The position numbers and the translations under genes were made by a program. Shown here piece after piece: positions 26,817 to 35,212 of a stretch of 64,000 bases of DNA. The stretch lies in the NCBI GenBank assembly GCA_051004015.1, contig JBPCKT010000047.1, positions 1-64,000 on the forward strand, written 5' to 3'. This stretch comes from SXOA01 sp051004015 (GTDB taxonomy: Bacteria; Planctomycetota; Planctomycetia; Pirellulales; Pirellulaceae). Below the pieces are notes generated by a model. It searched no databases. It was not told the DNA's origin and saw nothing but the letters and a program-made list of their open reading frames with translations. Every line of letters begins with the position of its first letter. The stretch's first letter is position 1.

Positions 26817-27122
26817 CTACGGCACGCTCGTGCTTCCCGAGCAGGTCGCCATTCCTTGCAGCATCGCGGTCGCGATCCAAGTCCCGGACGGTGGGGCCGG
26901 AGGAGGAGTGGGCGAAGGCCCCGGGCTAGGGCCAGGTTGACCGACCTGAGTCTGCCAGGTGGATGGATTGACACCTCCGGACATGTTGCCCATGGAATAA
27001 GAACTTCCGCTGGACGACGCGAGCATGACGCTGACCACGGTAAACCCTGGGGGGGCCGTGACCGTGGCAGTGAAGGTGTTGGAGGCCGCGTTGTAACTCA
27101 GGGTCAAGGTGCCGGCATTCAT
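26817..27122 (-). CDS. Small unknown protein coupled to a protein kinase
   Basis: A 101-residue protein of unknown family. Residues 1-62 (MNAGTLTLSYNAASNTFTAT and on) are Thr/Ser/Val-rich and predicted to form a small beta sandwich. Residues ~76-92 are a Gly/Pro-rich linker (GPSPGPSPTPPPAPP), and a short segment with one Cys closes it. There is no signal peptide. It begins 4 bp after the stop of the kinase at 27127, so it is almost certainly co-expressed; it could be a substrate or adaptor of that kinase, but this is conjecture. Low complexity makes the frame less certain than its neighbours. Confidence 0.5.
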   Translation of the reverse strand: MNAGTLTLSYNAASNTFTATVTAPPGFTVVSVMLASSSGSSYSMGNMSGGVNPSTWQTQVGQPGPSPGPSPTPPPAPPSGTWIATAMLQGMATCSGSTSVP

Positions 27123-27126
27123 GGTG

Positions 27127-28872
27127 TCATTCTCTCGGTGGTGATAGGAGGAGGGCTCTGGTGAAAACAACTTGCTGCTTGGCTTGATTGGAAATCAGCC
27201 CGCATTCGCCGCTGGAAAAGTCTTTCCACTCCACGACGGATCCGTTTAGGGGCAATTCCAAAGGCTTGCCTTGGACGGTCACGCCCATGCATTTGCCGGT
27301 TCGGACTTGGAGCTGAAAATCAACGGGTTTGCTCCAGTCCACGGCGAGGGGAGCGCTGGCCAACTCGAAGGTCGAGACGAACGTCCGCCGTCCCCGAATA
27401 TCATCCCCAATGATCAGGCGGTAAAAGTGGACACTCGCGTTCGCAGGAGGGGCCGCATTGGGCTTAACGATGAGGGCGAGGCAACTCTCCCGAAACAGGC
27501 CATCCGCGGACGATTCCGGGTGCAATCCCCAGAAAACTCCCACTTGGGCGGGCTGCTCGCCATGCTGCGTCGCGACATCGAGCGTAAACTCCACCGGGTG
27601 TTTGCCGCACGCAAAGGCCGACCAATCCATCGAATGGATCGTCAGCCAGTGAGTTCTCTCGTGATACGCAAAAATATTCTGCGGGACAAGCGTTTCAAAC
27701 ACCAGCTCCCGCGGCTTCTGGCGGAGCAAGTCTGTTGTTCCTGCCGGCACGTCCTCGGGGTTGGGAACGGTCGCATTCAACTTGTCCTGCGACGGACCGT
27801 TCCCGCCCTCGGGAGCGCCCCCCGATGTGCCGCCGGATAACCATCCGCTGGCAGCCAGGGCGATAGCGCCGCAAAGCAAAATCCCGCCTCCAATCGCCAG
27901 TCCCCAGCGCAGTCCTTGCCCACTTCTTTGCCTGGAGCACGGAGCAAGTCCCCGCTGAAAGTCTATCGCCGTCGGCAATCGGTCGGGGAGGTTTCGCCGC
28001 AAACAACGCAGGCACAATTCTTCCAGCGGGGGTGGGATCGTGTCGTCGAGCTGCCGGGGCGGCTTGGGGTCGCGGGTGAGAATCTGCTCGCTGATTTCCT
28101 CCTTGCTGTCGCCTCGAAACGGCCGCCGGCCGGTCAGGCATTCGTACAGAATCACTCCCAGGCTCCAAATATCGCTCCGCCCGTCCAGCAAATGGCTGTT
28201 CCCCGCGACCTGCTCGGGAGACATGTACGGCAGCGTTCCGCTGACCTCGCCGCGGCGAGCTTGCTGCCCCTCCTCGTGCATGGCCAGCCCAAAGTCGCAA
28301 ACTTTCACGTTTCCCGCGGCGTCGAGCAGGATGTTCGAGGGCTTGAGGTCACGATGAATCAGGCCGAGCTTGTGCCCCACCTGCATCGCCTGGGCAATCT
28401 GGCCGCAGATCCGCACGGTATCGGGAACGCTCAACTTGCCGTGCTGGAGGCGCTGCGACAGGGGCTCACCCTCGATGTACTCCATCGCGATGAAGACGCC
28501 GCTCTCCGCGCTTTCTCCCGCGTCGTGGACCGAGATGACATGGGGGTGCTTGAGCTGGACGGCTATTCGCGCTTCCGCCAGAAAGCTCTGCGTCTGCTCG
28601 TCGGCCCAGGGGGCCGGTCCGCGCGGCACTTTGAGGGCAATCTCACGATCGAGGATCGGATCATACGCGAGGTAGACCGAGCCAAATCCTCCACCCCCCA
28701 GACGCTTGCGGATGACGAAGCGGGAAATGTGGTGTGGCAGAGCCTCGCCAGCGATTGCGGGGCGGAAAGCCGCGCTGACCGTGAGTTCTGGAGCCGTGGC
28801 GCTGACGCTGAGCGTACTCTGAGCCGGCGGATTTTCAGCGGCTGCGGGCGACAACGGCTGCTGGGGTTGCAT
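27127..28872 (-). CDS. PknB-like Ser/Thr protein kinase, membrane-anchored
   Basis: A 581-residue receptor-like kinase. Kinase domain, residues ~50-310: glycine loop LGGGGFGSVY, the Lys of IALKVPRG, catalytic loop IHRDLKPSN, DFG in VCDFGLAMH and the SGTLPYMSPEQVAG activation segment, so all key residues are present. A single TM helix (LAIGGGILLCGAIALAASG, ~325-345) leads to a ~235-residue C-terminal region rich in beta strands that would be extracytoplasmic. I prefer ATG 28872 (AAGG about 9 nt upstream) over TTG 28893. It lies 4 bp upstream of the small gene at 26817. Confidence 0.9.
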   Translation of the reverse strand: MQPQQPLSPAAAENPPAQSTLSVSATAPELTVSAAFRPAIAGEALPHHISRFVIRKRLGGGGFGSVYLAYDPILDREIALKVPRGPAPWADEQTQSFLAEARIAVQLKHPHVISVHDAGESAESGVFIAMEYIEGEPLSQRLQHGKLSVPDTVRICGQIAQAMQVGHKLGLIHRDLKPSNILLDAAGNVKVCDFGLAMHEEGQQARRGEVSGTLPYMSPEQVAGNSHLLDGRSDIWSLGVILYECLTGRRPFRGDSKEEISEQILTRDPKPPRQLDDTIPPPLEELCLRCLRRNLPDRLPTAIDFQRGLAPCSRQRSGQGLRWGLAIGGGILLCGAIALAASGWLSGGTSGGAPEGGNGPSQDKLNATVPNPEDVPAGTTDLLRQKPRELVFETLVPQNIFAYHERTHWLTIHSMDWSAFACGKHPVEFTLDVATQHGEQPAQVGVFWGLHPESSADGLFRESCLALIVKPNAAPPANASVHFYRLIIGDDIRGRRTFVSTFELASAPLAVDWSKPVDFQLQVRTGKCMGVTVQGKPLELPLNGSVVEWKDFSSGECGLISNQAKQQVVFTRALLLSPPRE

Positions 28873-29126
28873 CGAGGGGAACCTTCGTCGCAACGGGAAT
28901 GGTTACTGTCGCGATAGGCGTTGTTATCGAGGGTGCCTTCGCGCTGTCGTTCGTTGTATTCTCCAATCGCGGCTTATCATCCAGGCATCCAGGCCACTGG
29001 AGCGACGGATGTCAACCTAGCCGATTGCCAGCGGCTATTCAAGTTTTTCCAGTCGTTTTCACCCTTTCCCCTAGGGAACTCTTCGGTCGGCAGATCCTCG
29101 TCGATACGGATTGGAAAAGCCTTCTA

Positions 29127-30146
29127 TTACTTCACGCCCAGCGAGGACAGGCGCTTCTCGGCGTCCCCCTGGGCCTTTTGCATCACTTCCTCAATCTTGG
29201 CCGGCGCTCCGCCGCGGCGCTTGCTTTCGTCGGCGGCTTCCATGAAGGCGTAGAGCTCGATGGTTTCTTCCGCGGCCACGGGAGGCTGTTTGCTGCGGAA
29301 GAATTTGACGATTTCCACCGCCAGCGGACGATAGCCGCCGAAGGAGCCGACTTCCTTGATTCCCTTGGTGCCGAAGCCGGTGCCGCCGTAGCCGCCCCCC
29401 TTGCCGCGGATGCCGCGAAAGGTGCCGATGCGGCCATCCTTCCAGGTCCCCACCGCCACGTCATACGCCGGCGTGGAGACGCGGCTGACCGAAGTGCAAC
29501 CCGGACCCATCACGGTATAGAGCGTTTCGCAGCCGTGGATGCCGTACCAGTACAAATCGGGGTGCGTTTTTTCCAGTTCGCACGGGCTGAAGGCGTCGCA
29601 GCCGAGAATGTCTCCAATTACGCCGTTTCGCAGCTCTTGCGCCCCCTTGGCGTAACGGAGAGACGATGACGAAAACACCGGGCAATTGTACTTTTTGGCA
29701 GCCGCATAGATGGCGATGGCGTCGGCCAGCGAACCGGCCACGGGCTTATCGATGAAGCAGGGCTTGCCCGCTTTGAAGACCGGCAACGCCTGCTCCAGGT
29801 GCGGGCGGCCGTCGTTGGTTTCCAGCAGCACGCAGTCCACGCGTTTCAGCAGCTCGTCGATGGAGTCCACAATCTCCACGCCGTGCTTCTTCACGTCCTC
29901 GATGTATCCCGGCACGCGGCTGGTGCTGGATTTGATATCCCGGCTCCCCTGGGGATAAGCCGCAACCACGCGGCAGTGGGCCAGGTCCTCCGCCACCTTG
30001 GGATCGTTCAGGTCCTTGGTGAAGGCGATGGCGTGCGAGGTGTCCAGGCCGATGATTCCGACCTTTAGTTCCGGCGGATCGGCGGCGGTCAGTTGCGTGG
30101 CGAGGGTCATGGCGAGCAGGGCGGAAAAGAGGGAGAGGCGGGGCAT
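29127..30146 (-). CDS. Secreted Gfo/Idh/MocA-like oxidoreductase
   Basis: A 339-residue protein with a signal peptide (residues 1-22, ending TQLTAAD) and an NAD-binding Rossmann domain. The dinucleotide motif is altered: VGIIGLDTSH in place of GxGxxG, which is common in the secreted planctomycete branch of this family. FIDKPVAGS carries the conserved EKP/DKP lysine, and the C-terminal domain has a Gly-rich loop (RGKGGGYGGTGFGTKG). Substrate unknown; the sulfatase nearby suggests polysaccharide breakdown. The 254 bp upstream of the kinase at 28872 (28873-29126) hold no recognisable feature. Confidence 0.82.
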   Translation of the reverse strand: MPRLSLFSALLAMTLATQLTAADPPELKVGIIGLDTSHAIAFTKDLNDPKVAEDLAHCRVVAAYPQGSRDIKSSTSRVPGYIEDVKKHGVEIVDSIDELLKRVDCVLLETNDGRPHLEQALPVFKAGKPCFIDKPVAGSLADAIAIYAAAKKYNCPVFSSSSLRYAKGAQELRNGVIGDILGCDAFSPCELEKTHPDLYWYGIHGCETLYTVMGPGCTSVSRVSTPAYDVAVGTWKDGRIGTFRGIRGKGGGYGGTGFGTKGIKEVGSFGGYRPLAVEIVKFFRSKQPPVAAEETIELYAFMEAADESKRRGGAPAKIEEVMQKAQGDAEKRLSSLGVK

Positions 30147-30246
30147 GGGTTACTCCAAATGTGAAGTGGGGCGTCTGCTCACTGTCCCGAATTCCTGCCC
30201 TAAAATCAAGCGGCGGGCCTCTCCTCTGTCAAACCGCAGCGGAGAC

Positions 30247-30427
30247 TGGCAAAATCATGGATGGCAAAATCATAAAAGGGAAAGCCAAAACAAATCTGGC
30301 AAGCGAGCAAGTCTGACGTTCCCCGCGCTTTTGCTGTCCTCCATCCTCCTCCTCCGCGCCCCTCAGCGAACTCCGCGGTTCAATCTCCTCCTTTTTCTTA
30401 ATCATTTTGCCATCCATGATTTTGCCA
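30247..30427. repeat. Long inverted repeat with 27-bp arms
   Basis: Positions 30247-30273 and 30401-30427 are complementary at 26 of 27 positions. Each arm is itself made of two near-identical units containing TGGCAAAATCAT, so arms can pair in shifted registers. The intervening 127 nt include CTCCGCGGTTCAATC, a phrase that also appears in other intergenic stretches of this window. It fills the gap between the oxidoreductase and the cupin gene and ends 23 bp before the cupin ATG. Confidence 0.75.
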
Positions 30428-30450
30428 ATCCGCCTTTTGCAACGGCTCCT

Positions 30451-30804
30451 ATGCAATTAAAACCCTACGAGCTCGTCCGCTTCGCCACGCTCCCCGGCGT
30501 CCCGTGCCCCTGCGGGACCGCGCGGCGGGCTTTTGCGGAGACGGCGGACTTTCCGGGCACGATCCACGTCACGGAAATCTCCGCCGACGCCCAACTCCAT
30601 TACCACCGCCAGCTCACGGAGACGTATTACTTTCTGGAGTGCCAGCCGGGGGCAAAGATGCAGCTCAACGAGGAAGTCATCGACGTCCAGCCGGGGGACT
30701 GCATTTTGATTCGCCCGGGAACCAGGCACCGGGCGATCGGCAAGATGAAGGTGCTGATTGTCGTCTATCCCAAATTCGACGAAACGGACGAGTGGTTCGA
30801 CTGA
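30451..30804 (+). CDS. Cupin-domain protein
   Basis: A 117-residue single-domain cupin. The two metal-binding motifs are present: HYHRQLTETYYFLEC (His-X-His and Glu) and PGDCILIRPGTRHRAIG (His). The first motif is preceded by GTIHVTEIS. A mononuclear metal site is likely; enzyme or binding function unknown. Start ATG 30451 is the first in the cupin frame. Its upstream 20 bp is the right arm of an inverted repeat, so its promoter must lie within or beyond that element. The sulfatase gene follows after 96 bp. Confidence 0.8.
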   Translation: MQLKPYELVRFATLPGVPCPCGTARRAFAETADFPGTIHVTEISADAQLHYHRQLTETYYFLECQPGAKMQLNEEVIDVQPGDCILIRPGTRHRAIGKMKVLIVVYPKFDETDEWFD

Positions 30805-30900
30805 GCCCAACCATCTTGCTCCTCTTCAAAGCTGCATCCGCTACCATGAATTCCTTCTCGCCTTTGCGCCTCCGCGCCTTTGCGTTCAGTGGAGTAAACC

Positions 30901-32718
30901 ATGCGCTGCCTTACGCTCATTTTGCTGCTCGCTTCATCCGCAATCGCCGCCGAGCCCAAGCGCCCCAATGTCCTGCTGATCATCACCGATGACCAGGGCT
31001 ACGGGGACATCGGCTTTCACGGCAACACAATGTTGAAGACGCCCAGCCTGGATGCCCTGGCCAAGCAATCGATTCGGCTAACGAACTTTCATGTGGACCC
31101 GACCTGCGCGGAGACGCGGGCAGCGCTGATGACGGGCAAATATTCCTGCCGCGTCGGCGTCTGGCACACGATCATGGGGCGCTCGATCCTGCGGAAAGAC
31201 GAGAAAATCATGCCGCAGTATTTCGCCGAGGCCGGCTACGCGACCGGATGCTTTGGCAAATGGCACCTGGGGGACAACTGGCCCTACCGCCCGCACGACC
31301 GGGGCTTTCAAGAGGCTCTCTACTGCCACGGCGGCGGCGTTGGGCAGTCGCCGGATCATTGGGGGAATGATTATTTCGATGATACCTACATGCGAAACGG
31401 CAAGCCGGAAAAGCAGAAAGGCTACTGCACCGATGTCTGGTTCCGCGAAGCCACGAAGTTCATCGAGAAGCACAAAGAGAAGCCGTTCTTCTGCTACGTC
31501 GCCACCAACGCCCCGCATTCGCCGTACCACGTCAACGCCAAGTATGCCCAGCCGTATTTAGACCAGGAGGTTCCTCAGCCGATGGCCAATTTCTACGGCA
31601 TGATCGCGAACATCGACGAGAACATTGGCAAGCTGCTCGGCAAGCTCGACGAGTGGAAGCTGGCGGAGAACACGATCGTCATTTTCATGACGGACAATGG
31701 GTCAGCGATGGGGGTGATTGGTCCTAGCGCGGGCGCCGGGAAGAAGAAAGATGGAGATAAGGAGAGACCGAGAGAGGGAGAGAAGTGGGCCGGGTTCAAT
31801 GCGGGGATGCGGGCGCAGAAAGGGTCGCAGTATGAAGGGGGGCACCGAGTCCCGTGCTTCATTCGCTACCCATGGAAACTTGGTCGTGGAACCCAAGAGG
31901 ACTTCCTCGCCAGTCACATTGATCTTCTGCCGCTCCTGCTCGGTGGCTGCGGCATAATGTATGACGTGTCACAATTCGACGGCTACAACGTCGTGGGAAG
32001 TCGCTACCGTGAGCCAAACTCAGAAAATCAGGGGGCCCGCCCGCCGGCAAATCGAACAATGTTCGTTCATTCGCAGCGTGTTGAACATCCCCAGAAATGG
32101 CTAAAGTGCGCGGTAATGAACTATGCGCATTACCCTGCCGGCACTCGTCATGGCTGGCGTCTCATTGACGGCAAAGAACTCTTCGACCTTCGCACGGACC
32201 CCGGCCAGAAGCAGGATATAGCCGCCAAAAATCCGGACGTGGTCAAGCGCCTTCGCGACGAATACGAAAAATGGTGGACCCACGTCTCGCCGCGTTTCAA
32301 CGAATACTCCGACATCCCGCTCGGCGCCGAGCACGCGCCGGTGCAGGAGCTCTGCTGCCACGACTGGCACCCAGTGGACGACAAGACTCCGCCGTGGAAC
32401 CAGAGCGGGCAGGAGGGAGTGGCCAAGGATCCGCTGGTGAACGGCCGGTGGGCGGTGGACGTGGCTCGCCCCGGCAAATACGCGTTTACTTTACGGATAC
32501 GACCCGCCGGAGTACCTTACAAAATTCCAGCGGGGAAGGCCCGCGTGAAGATTGGGGACGTGGAAGCCGCCGTGGACATTACCGCCGCTGCCGACAGCGT
32601 CACCATCACCCTCGACCTCAAAGCGACCGGCCACGTCATGCTGCAAACCTGGCTCTCCGAGTCGGATGGCAAGTCTCGTGGAGCGTATTACACGACGGTG
32701 AAACGAATTGGTCCGTGA
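30901..32718 (+). CDS. Secreted sulfatase with atypical active-site motif
   Basis: A 605-residue sulfatase (family S1) with a signal peptide (residues 1-17, ending SAIAAE). Metal ligands are seen at RPNVLLIITDDQGYGD and in FMTDNGSAMG. The formylglycine site reads C69-A-E-T-R73, in PTCAETRAALMTG, with Glu where the maturation motif normally has Pro or Ala. All else, including the GKWHLGD block and the substrate His/Lys, fits an active sulfatase. Residues ~275-300 carry a Gly/Lys/Glu-rich insertion of distinctly A+G-rich codons (31720-31800). The C-terminal ~90 residues form an extra beta domain. Neighbours suggest sulfated polysaccharide use. Confidence 0.9.
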   Translation: MRCLTLILLLASSAIAAEPKRPNVLLIITDDQGYGDIGFHGNTMLKTPSLDALAKQSIRLTNFHVDPTCAETRAALMTGKYSCRVGVWHTIMGRSILRKDEKIMPQYFAEAGYATGCFGKWHLGDNWPYRPHDRGFQEALYCHGGGVGQSPDHWGNDYFDDTYMRNGKPEKQKGYCTDVWFREATKFIEKHKEKPFFCYVATNAPHSPYHVNAKYAQPYLDQEVPQPMANFYGMIANIDENIGKLLGKLDEWKLAENTIVIFMTDNGSAMGVIGPSAGAGKKKDGDKERPREGEKWAGFNAGMRAQKGSQYEGGHRVPCFIRYPWKLGRGTQEDFLASHIDLLPLLLGGCGIMYDVSQFDGYNVVGSRYREPNSENQGARPPANRTMFVHSQRVEHPQKWLKCAVMNYAHYPAGTRHGWRLIDGKELFDLRTDPGQKQDIAAKNPDVVKRLRDEYEKWWTHVSPRFNEYSDIPLGAEHAPVQELCCHDWHPVDDKTPPWNQSGQEGVAKDPLVNGRWAVDVARPGKYAFTLRIRPAGVPYKIPAGKARVKIGDVEAAVDITAAADSVTITLDLKATGHVMLQTWLSESDGKSRGAYYTTVKRIGP

Positions 32719-32734
32719 AAAACGCGGCTGCAGA

Positions 32735-32827
32735 AGCAATGCTAAATGCGAAATGCTCAAGGCTAAATGTCAAATGTGAAAACACTCATCCACATTTAGG
32801 ATTTAGCATTGAGCATTTAGCATTGCT
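32735..32827. repeat. Imperfect hairpin of AAATGCT-type units
   Basis: An imperfect inverted repeat built from four to five short units such as GCTAAATGC on the left and GCATTTAGC on the right, with the outer AGCAATGCTAAATGC pairing with GCATTTAGCATTGCT. It lies between the sulfatase and the next gene, 31 bp before a TTG start. It resembles the other hairpins of this window in design but not in sequence. Confidence 0.7.
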
Positions 32828-32857
32828 TAGCTCTACCGCCAACTTAAGGCTAGCCCC

Positions 32858-34639
32858 TTGACATCTCGCATCGCTATTTCCTTGCTCTTGCTATCGTCCT
32901 CGCTCGTCTCCGCCGCGGAGCCGCAATGGATTTGGTCCATCAAGGACGCCGCGACGAAAGCCGAACCGGGTTCCGCCTATTTCCGCAAGGCGTTCGATCT
33001 CGAGGAGCCGGAGTCGGGGACGGCGGAGGTTGCCGCGGACAGCGCGTTTGAACTTTTCCTCAACGGCCGCGCTATCGGGACGGGGGACGACGCCACCAAG
33101 CGGTACAAATTCAACCTCACGCCGCGGCTGCTAGCCGGCCGCAACGTGCTGGCCATCGCCGCCAGTAACGGCGGACCCAACTCTGCCGGCGTGGCAGCGA
33201 AGTTCACGCTGAAGGCCAAGGGGAAGGACACGGTGACGATCGTCACCGACAACACCTGGAAGTTCAATCTGAGGCCGCAGGGAACCTGGACCCGGATTGA
33301 ATCCGACGATTCGACGTGGCCCGCCGCCTTCGCACTCGGCGAATACGGCAAGACGGCTCCCTGGGGGAAAGCCGGCGAACTGGTGGAGGGGAACACCGGA
33401 ATAAAGATCCTGAACAAGCCCCGCAGCCGCGAGAAGGGGCTGTTTGATTTCCGCGACGGCGACCGGGTGGTTTTCCTAGGGGCGGGATTCATGGAACGGA
33501 TGCACAATTTCAATTCTCTAGAAACCAGACTCACCGCAGCATTTCCCACAAAAGACATTACTTTCCGCAACCTCGGCTGGAGCGGCGACACCGTCTGGGG
33601 AGACGCCCGCGCCGTCTTCGGCAGCCGGGCCGACGGCTTCGAGCGGCTGCTCAGCGACGTGTCCCTCTGCAATCCCACGGTCCTGATCGTCTGCTACGGC
33701 GAGAACGAAGCCTACGCCGGAGAGGCGGGACTGGAAGAATTTCGACGAGGGCTGAATACCCTGCTCGATTCCCTGGAAGCCACCGGCGCAAGAATTGTAT
33801 TTCTCGGACCGGCGAGGCATGAGAGCCTTGAGCGGCCGAAGATCGACCAGAGTGCCTATAATGTTGCGCTGCGCAGGTACAACGATATTTCAGCCGACGT
33901 ATGTCGCCAGCGTGAGCACCTGTTTATCGACCTCTATGACTTTATTCCTGACTACAAGCAGGATGGGGTGAATCCGTTTACGGAGGATGGAGTCCATTTC
34001 AACTCGTATGGTTACTCAAATATCGCCAATAAGATCCTTGTGAGGCTTGGGGCAAGGTTTGAATCCTACGGGACATGCGCCATAGATATTGACGTACAAA
34101 ATGGAGACTTTTCCGCATCAGACACACGCGTGGAAGAGTTAGCCGTCAGTGCGGGAAAAGTCGGCTTTGCCACAGTTGATCGCACAATTTTTCGCGGAAT
34201 TGACGTCTACAACCTTGATATGAGACCGAGATGGACGTTGCGAGTCAGGAATCTTCCTAACGGAACTTATGAACTGCGGATTGATGGTGAGCACATTGCC
34301 GCGAGAAAGCGAATTGAGCTGCCCAATCGTGGTGTAAGCGTGCTGCCGGCAACACTATTCTCAAGGGGTGAATTGGCCAAGGGAATTGCGTTGCCGAATC
34401 CGGCACTAGGCAACCGGGGCCAAGAGCTCGTCGATGCAATCGCGCAAAAGAATGAACTCTTCTTCCACCGCTACCGCCCGCAGAACGAAACGTACCTCTT
34501 CCTCTTCCGCAAGCACGAGCAGGGGAACAACGCCGCCGAAATCCCCCAGTTCGACCCGCTCATCGCCGAGCTCGAACAGAAAATCGCCGAGCTGAAAAAG
34601 CCGGTGAAGCAGAAGTATGAGCTGATCAAAGTCAAATGA
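32858..34639 (+). CDS. SGNH/GDSL hydrolase-like secreted protein
   Basis: A 593-residue exported protein: signal peptide to ~residue 19, a beta-sandwich N-terminal domain (~20-170, with AFELFLNGRAIGTGDDATKR), then an SGNH-fold domain (~200-390). Block I, where family members have GDS, reads G208-A-G210 here, so the nucleophilic Ser is not visible. Block II NLGWSGDTVWG, block III GENE and block V D377-GVH380 are present. It may be inactive or use another nucleophile. It starts with TTG at 32858, since no ATG precedes the signal peptide. Same direction as the sulfatase, 140 bp apart. Confidence 0.78.
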   Translation: MTSRIAISLLLLSSSLVSAAEPQWIWSIKDAATKAEPGSAYFRKAFDLEEPESGTAEVAADSAFELFLNGRAIGTGDDATKRYKFNLTPRLLAGRNVLAIAASNGGPNSAGVAAKFTLKAKGKDTVTIVTDNTWKFNLRPQGTWTRIESDDSTWPAAFALGEYGKTAPWGKAGELVEGNTGIKILNKPRSREKGLFDFRDGDRVVFLGAGFMERMHNFNSLETRLTAAFPTKDITFRNLGWSGDTVWGDARAVFGSRADGFERLLSDVSLCNPTVLIVCYGENEAYAGEAGLEEFRRGLNTLLDSLEATGARIVFLGPARHESLERPKIDQSAYNVALRRYNDISADVCRQREHLFIDLYDFIPDYKQDGVNPFTEDGVHFNSYGYSNIANKILVRLGARFESYGTCAIDIDVQNGDFSASDTRVEELAVSAGKVGFATVDRTIFRGIDVYNLDMRPRWTLRVRNLPNGTYELRIDGEHIAARKRIELPNRGVSVLPATLFSRGELAKGIALPNPALGNRGQELVDAIAQKNELFFHRYRPQNETYLFLFRKHEQGNNAAEIPQFDPLIAELEQKIAELKKPVKQKYELIKVK

Positions 34640-34801
34640 CGTTGCAGCCTTTGGCGCAAGGGTGCGAAGCCCTGCCGGGCCAACGGCTTAGTTGCCAAGG
34701 GAGCCTGATGCCTTTATCCTGATTTCGCAGGCTGGGGTGGAATCCGCTGCTGTTTCCGCCAGTCCCTGCCAGTTCCGGCTTCGCTGCGGCGGTGAGACCT
34801 C

Positions 34802-35212
34802 ATGGCCGATCTTGCCCATTCCGACGATCAACGCACGACGCTGGCCGAGCTCCGCAACCTGGTCCGCGAATTCGTGGAAGAGCGGGATTGGCGGCAGTTC
34901 CATTCGCCCAAGAATCTCAGCATGTCGCTGGCCATTGAAGCCGCCGAGCTGATGGAGCATTTTCAATGGATCGATGTGCCAGCATCGAGGGAGGCGGCGC
35001 TGGACGAGTCTCGGCGCGGCCCGATTGGCGAAGAGTTGGCGGACGTGCTCTGCTATGCACTGGCCATGGCGAATGAGCTCGGCCTCGATATTTCCACCAT
35101 CGTCAAGGACAAGATGGCGAAGAACGCGCTCAAATATCCAGCGGCGGAATTTCGCGGCAGGTACGGGAGCGGGGACCGAAAGCGGAAACACACAGGGGAT
35201 AACCAATCATGA
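34802..35212 (+). CDS. MazG-like nucleotide pyrophosphohydrolase
   Basis: A 136-residue all-alpha NTP pyrophosphohydrolase of the MazG/dCTP pyrophosphatase group. EAAELMEHFQW carries the first pair of metal-binding acidic residues and EELADVLCYALAMA the second (ExxD). SPKNLSMSLA precedes the first, as in dCTPase-like proteins. It likely removes non-canonical or surplus dNTPs. Its stop overlaps the start of the beta-helix gene by four bases (ATGA at 35209-35212), an unusual coupling of a nucleotide housecleaner with a secreted protein. Confidence 0.85.
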   Translation: MADLAHSDDQRTTLAELRNLVREFVEERDWRQFHSPKNLSMSLAIEAAELMEHFQWIDVPASREAALDESRRGPIGEELADVLCYALAMANELGLDISTIVKDKMAKNALKYPAAEFRGRYGSGDRKRKHTGDNQS

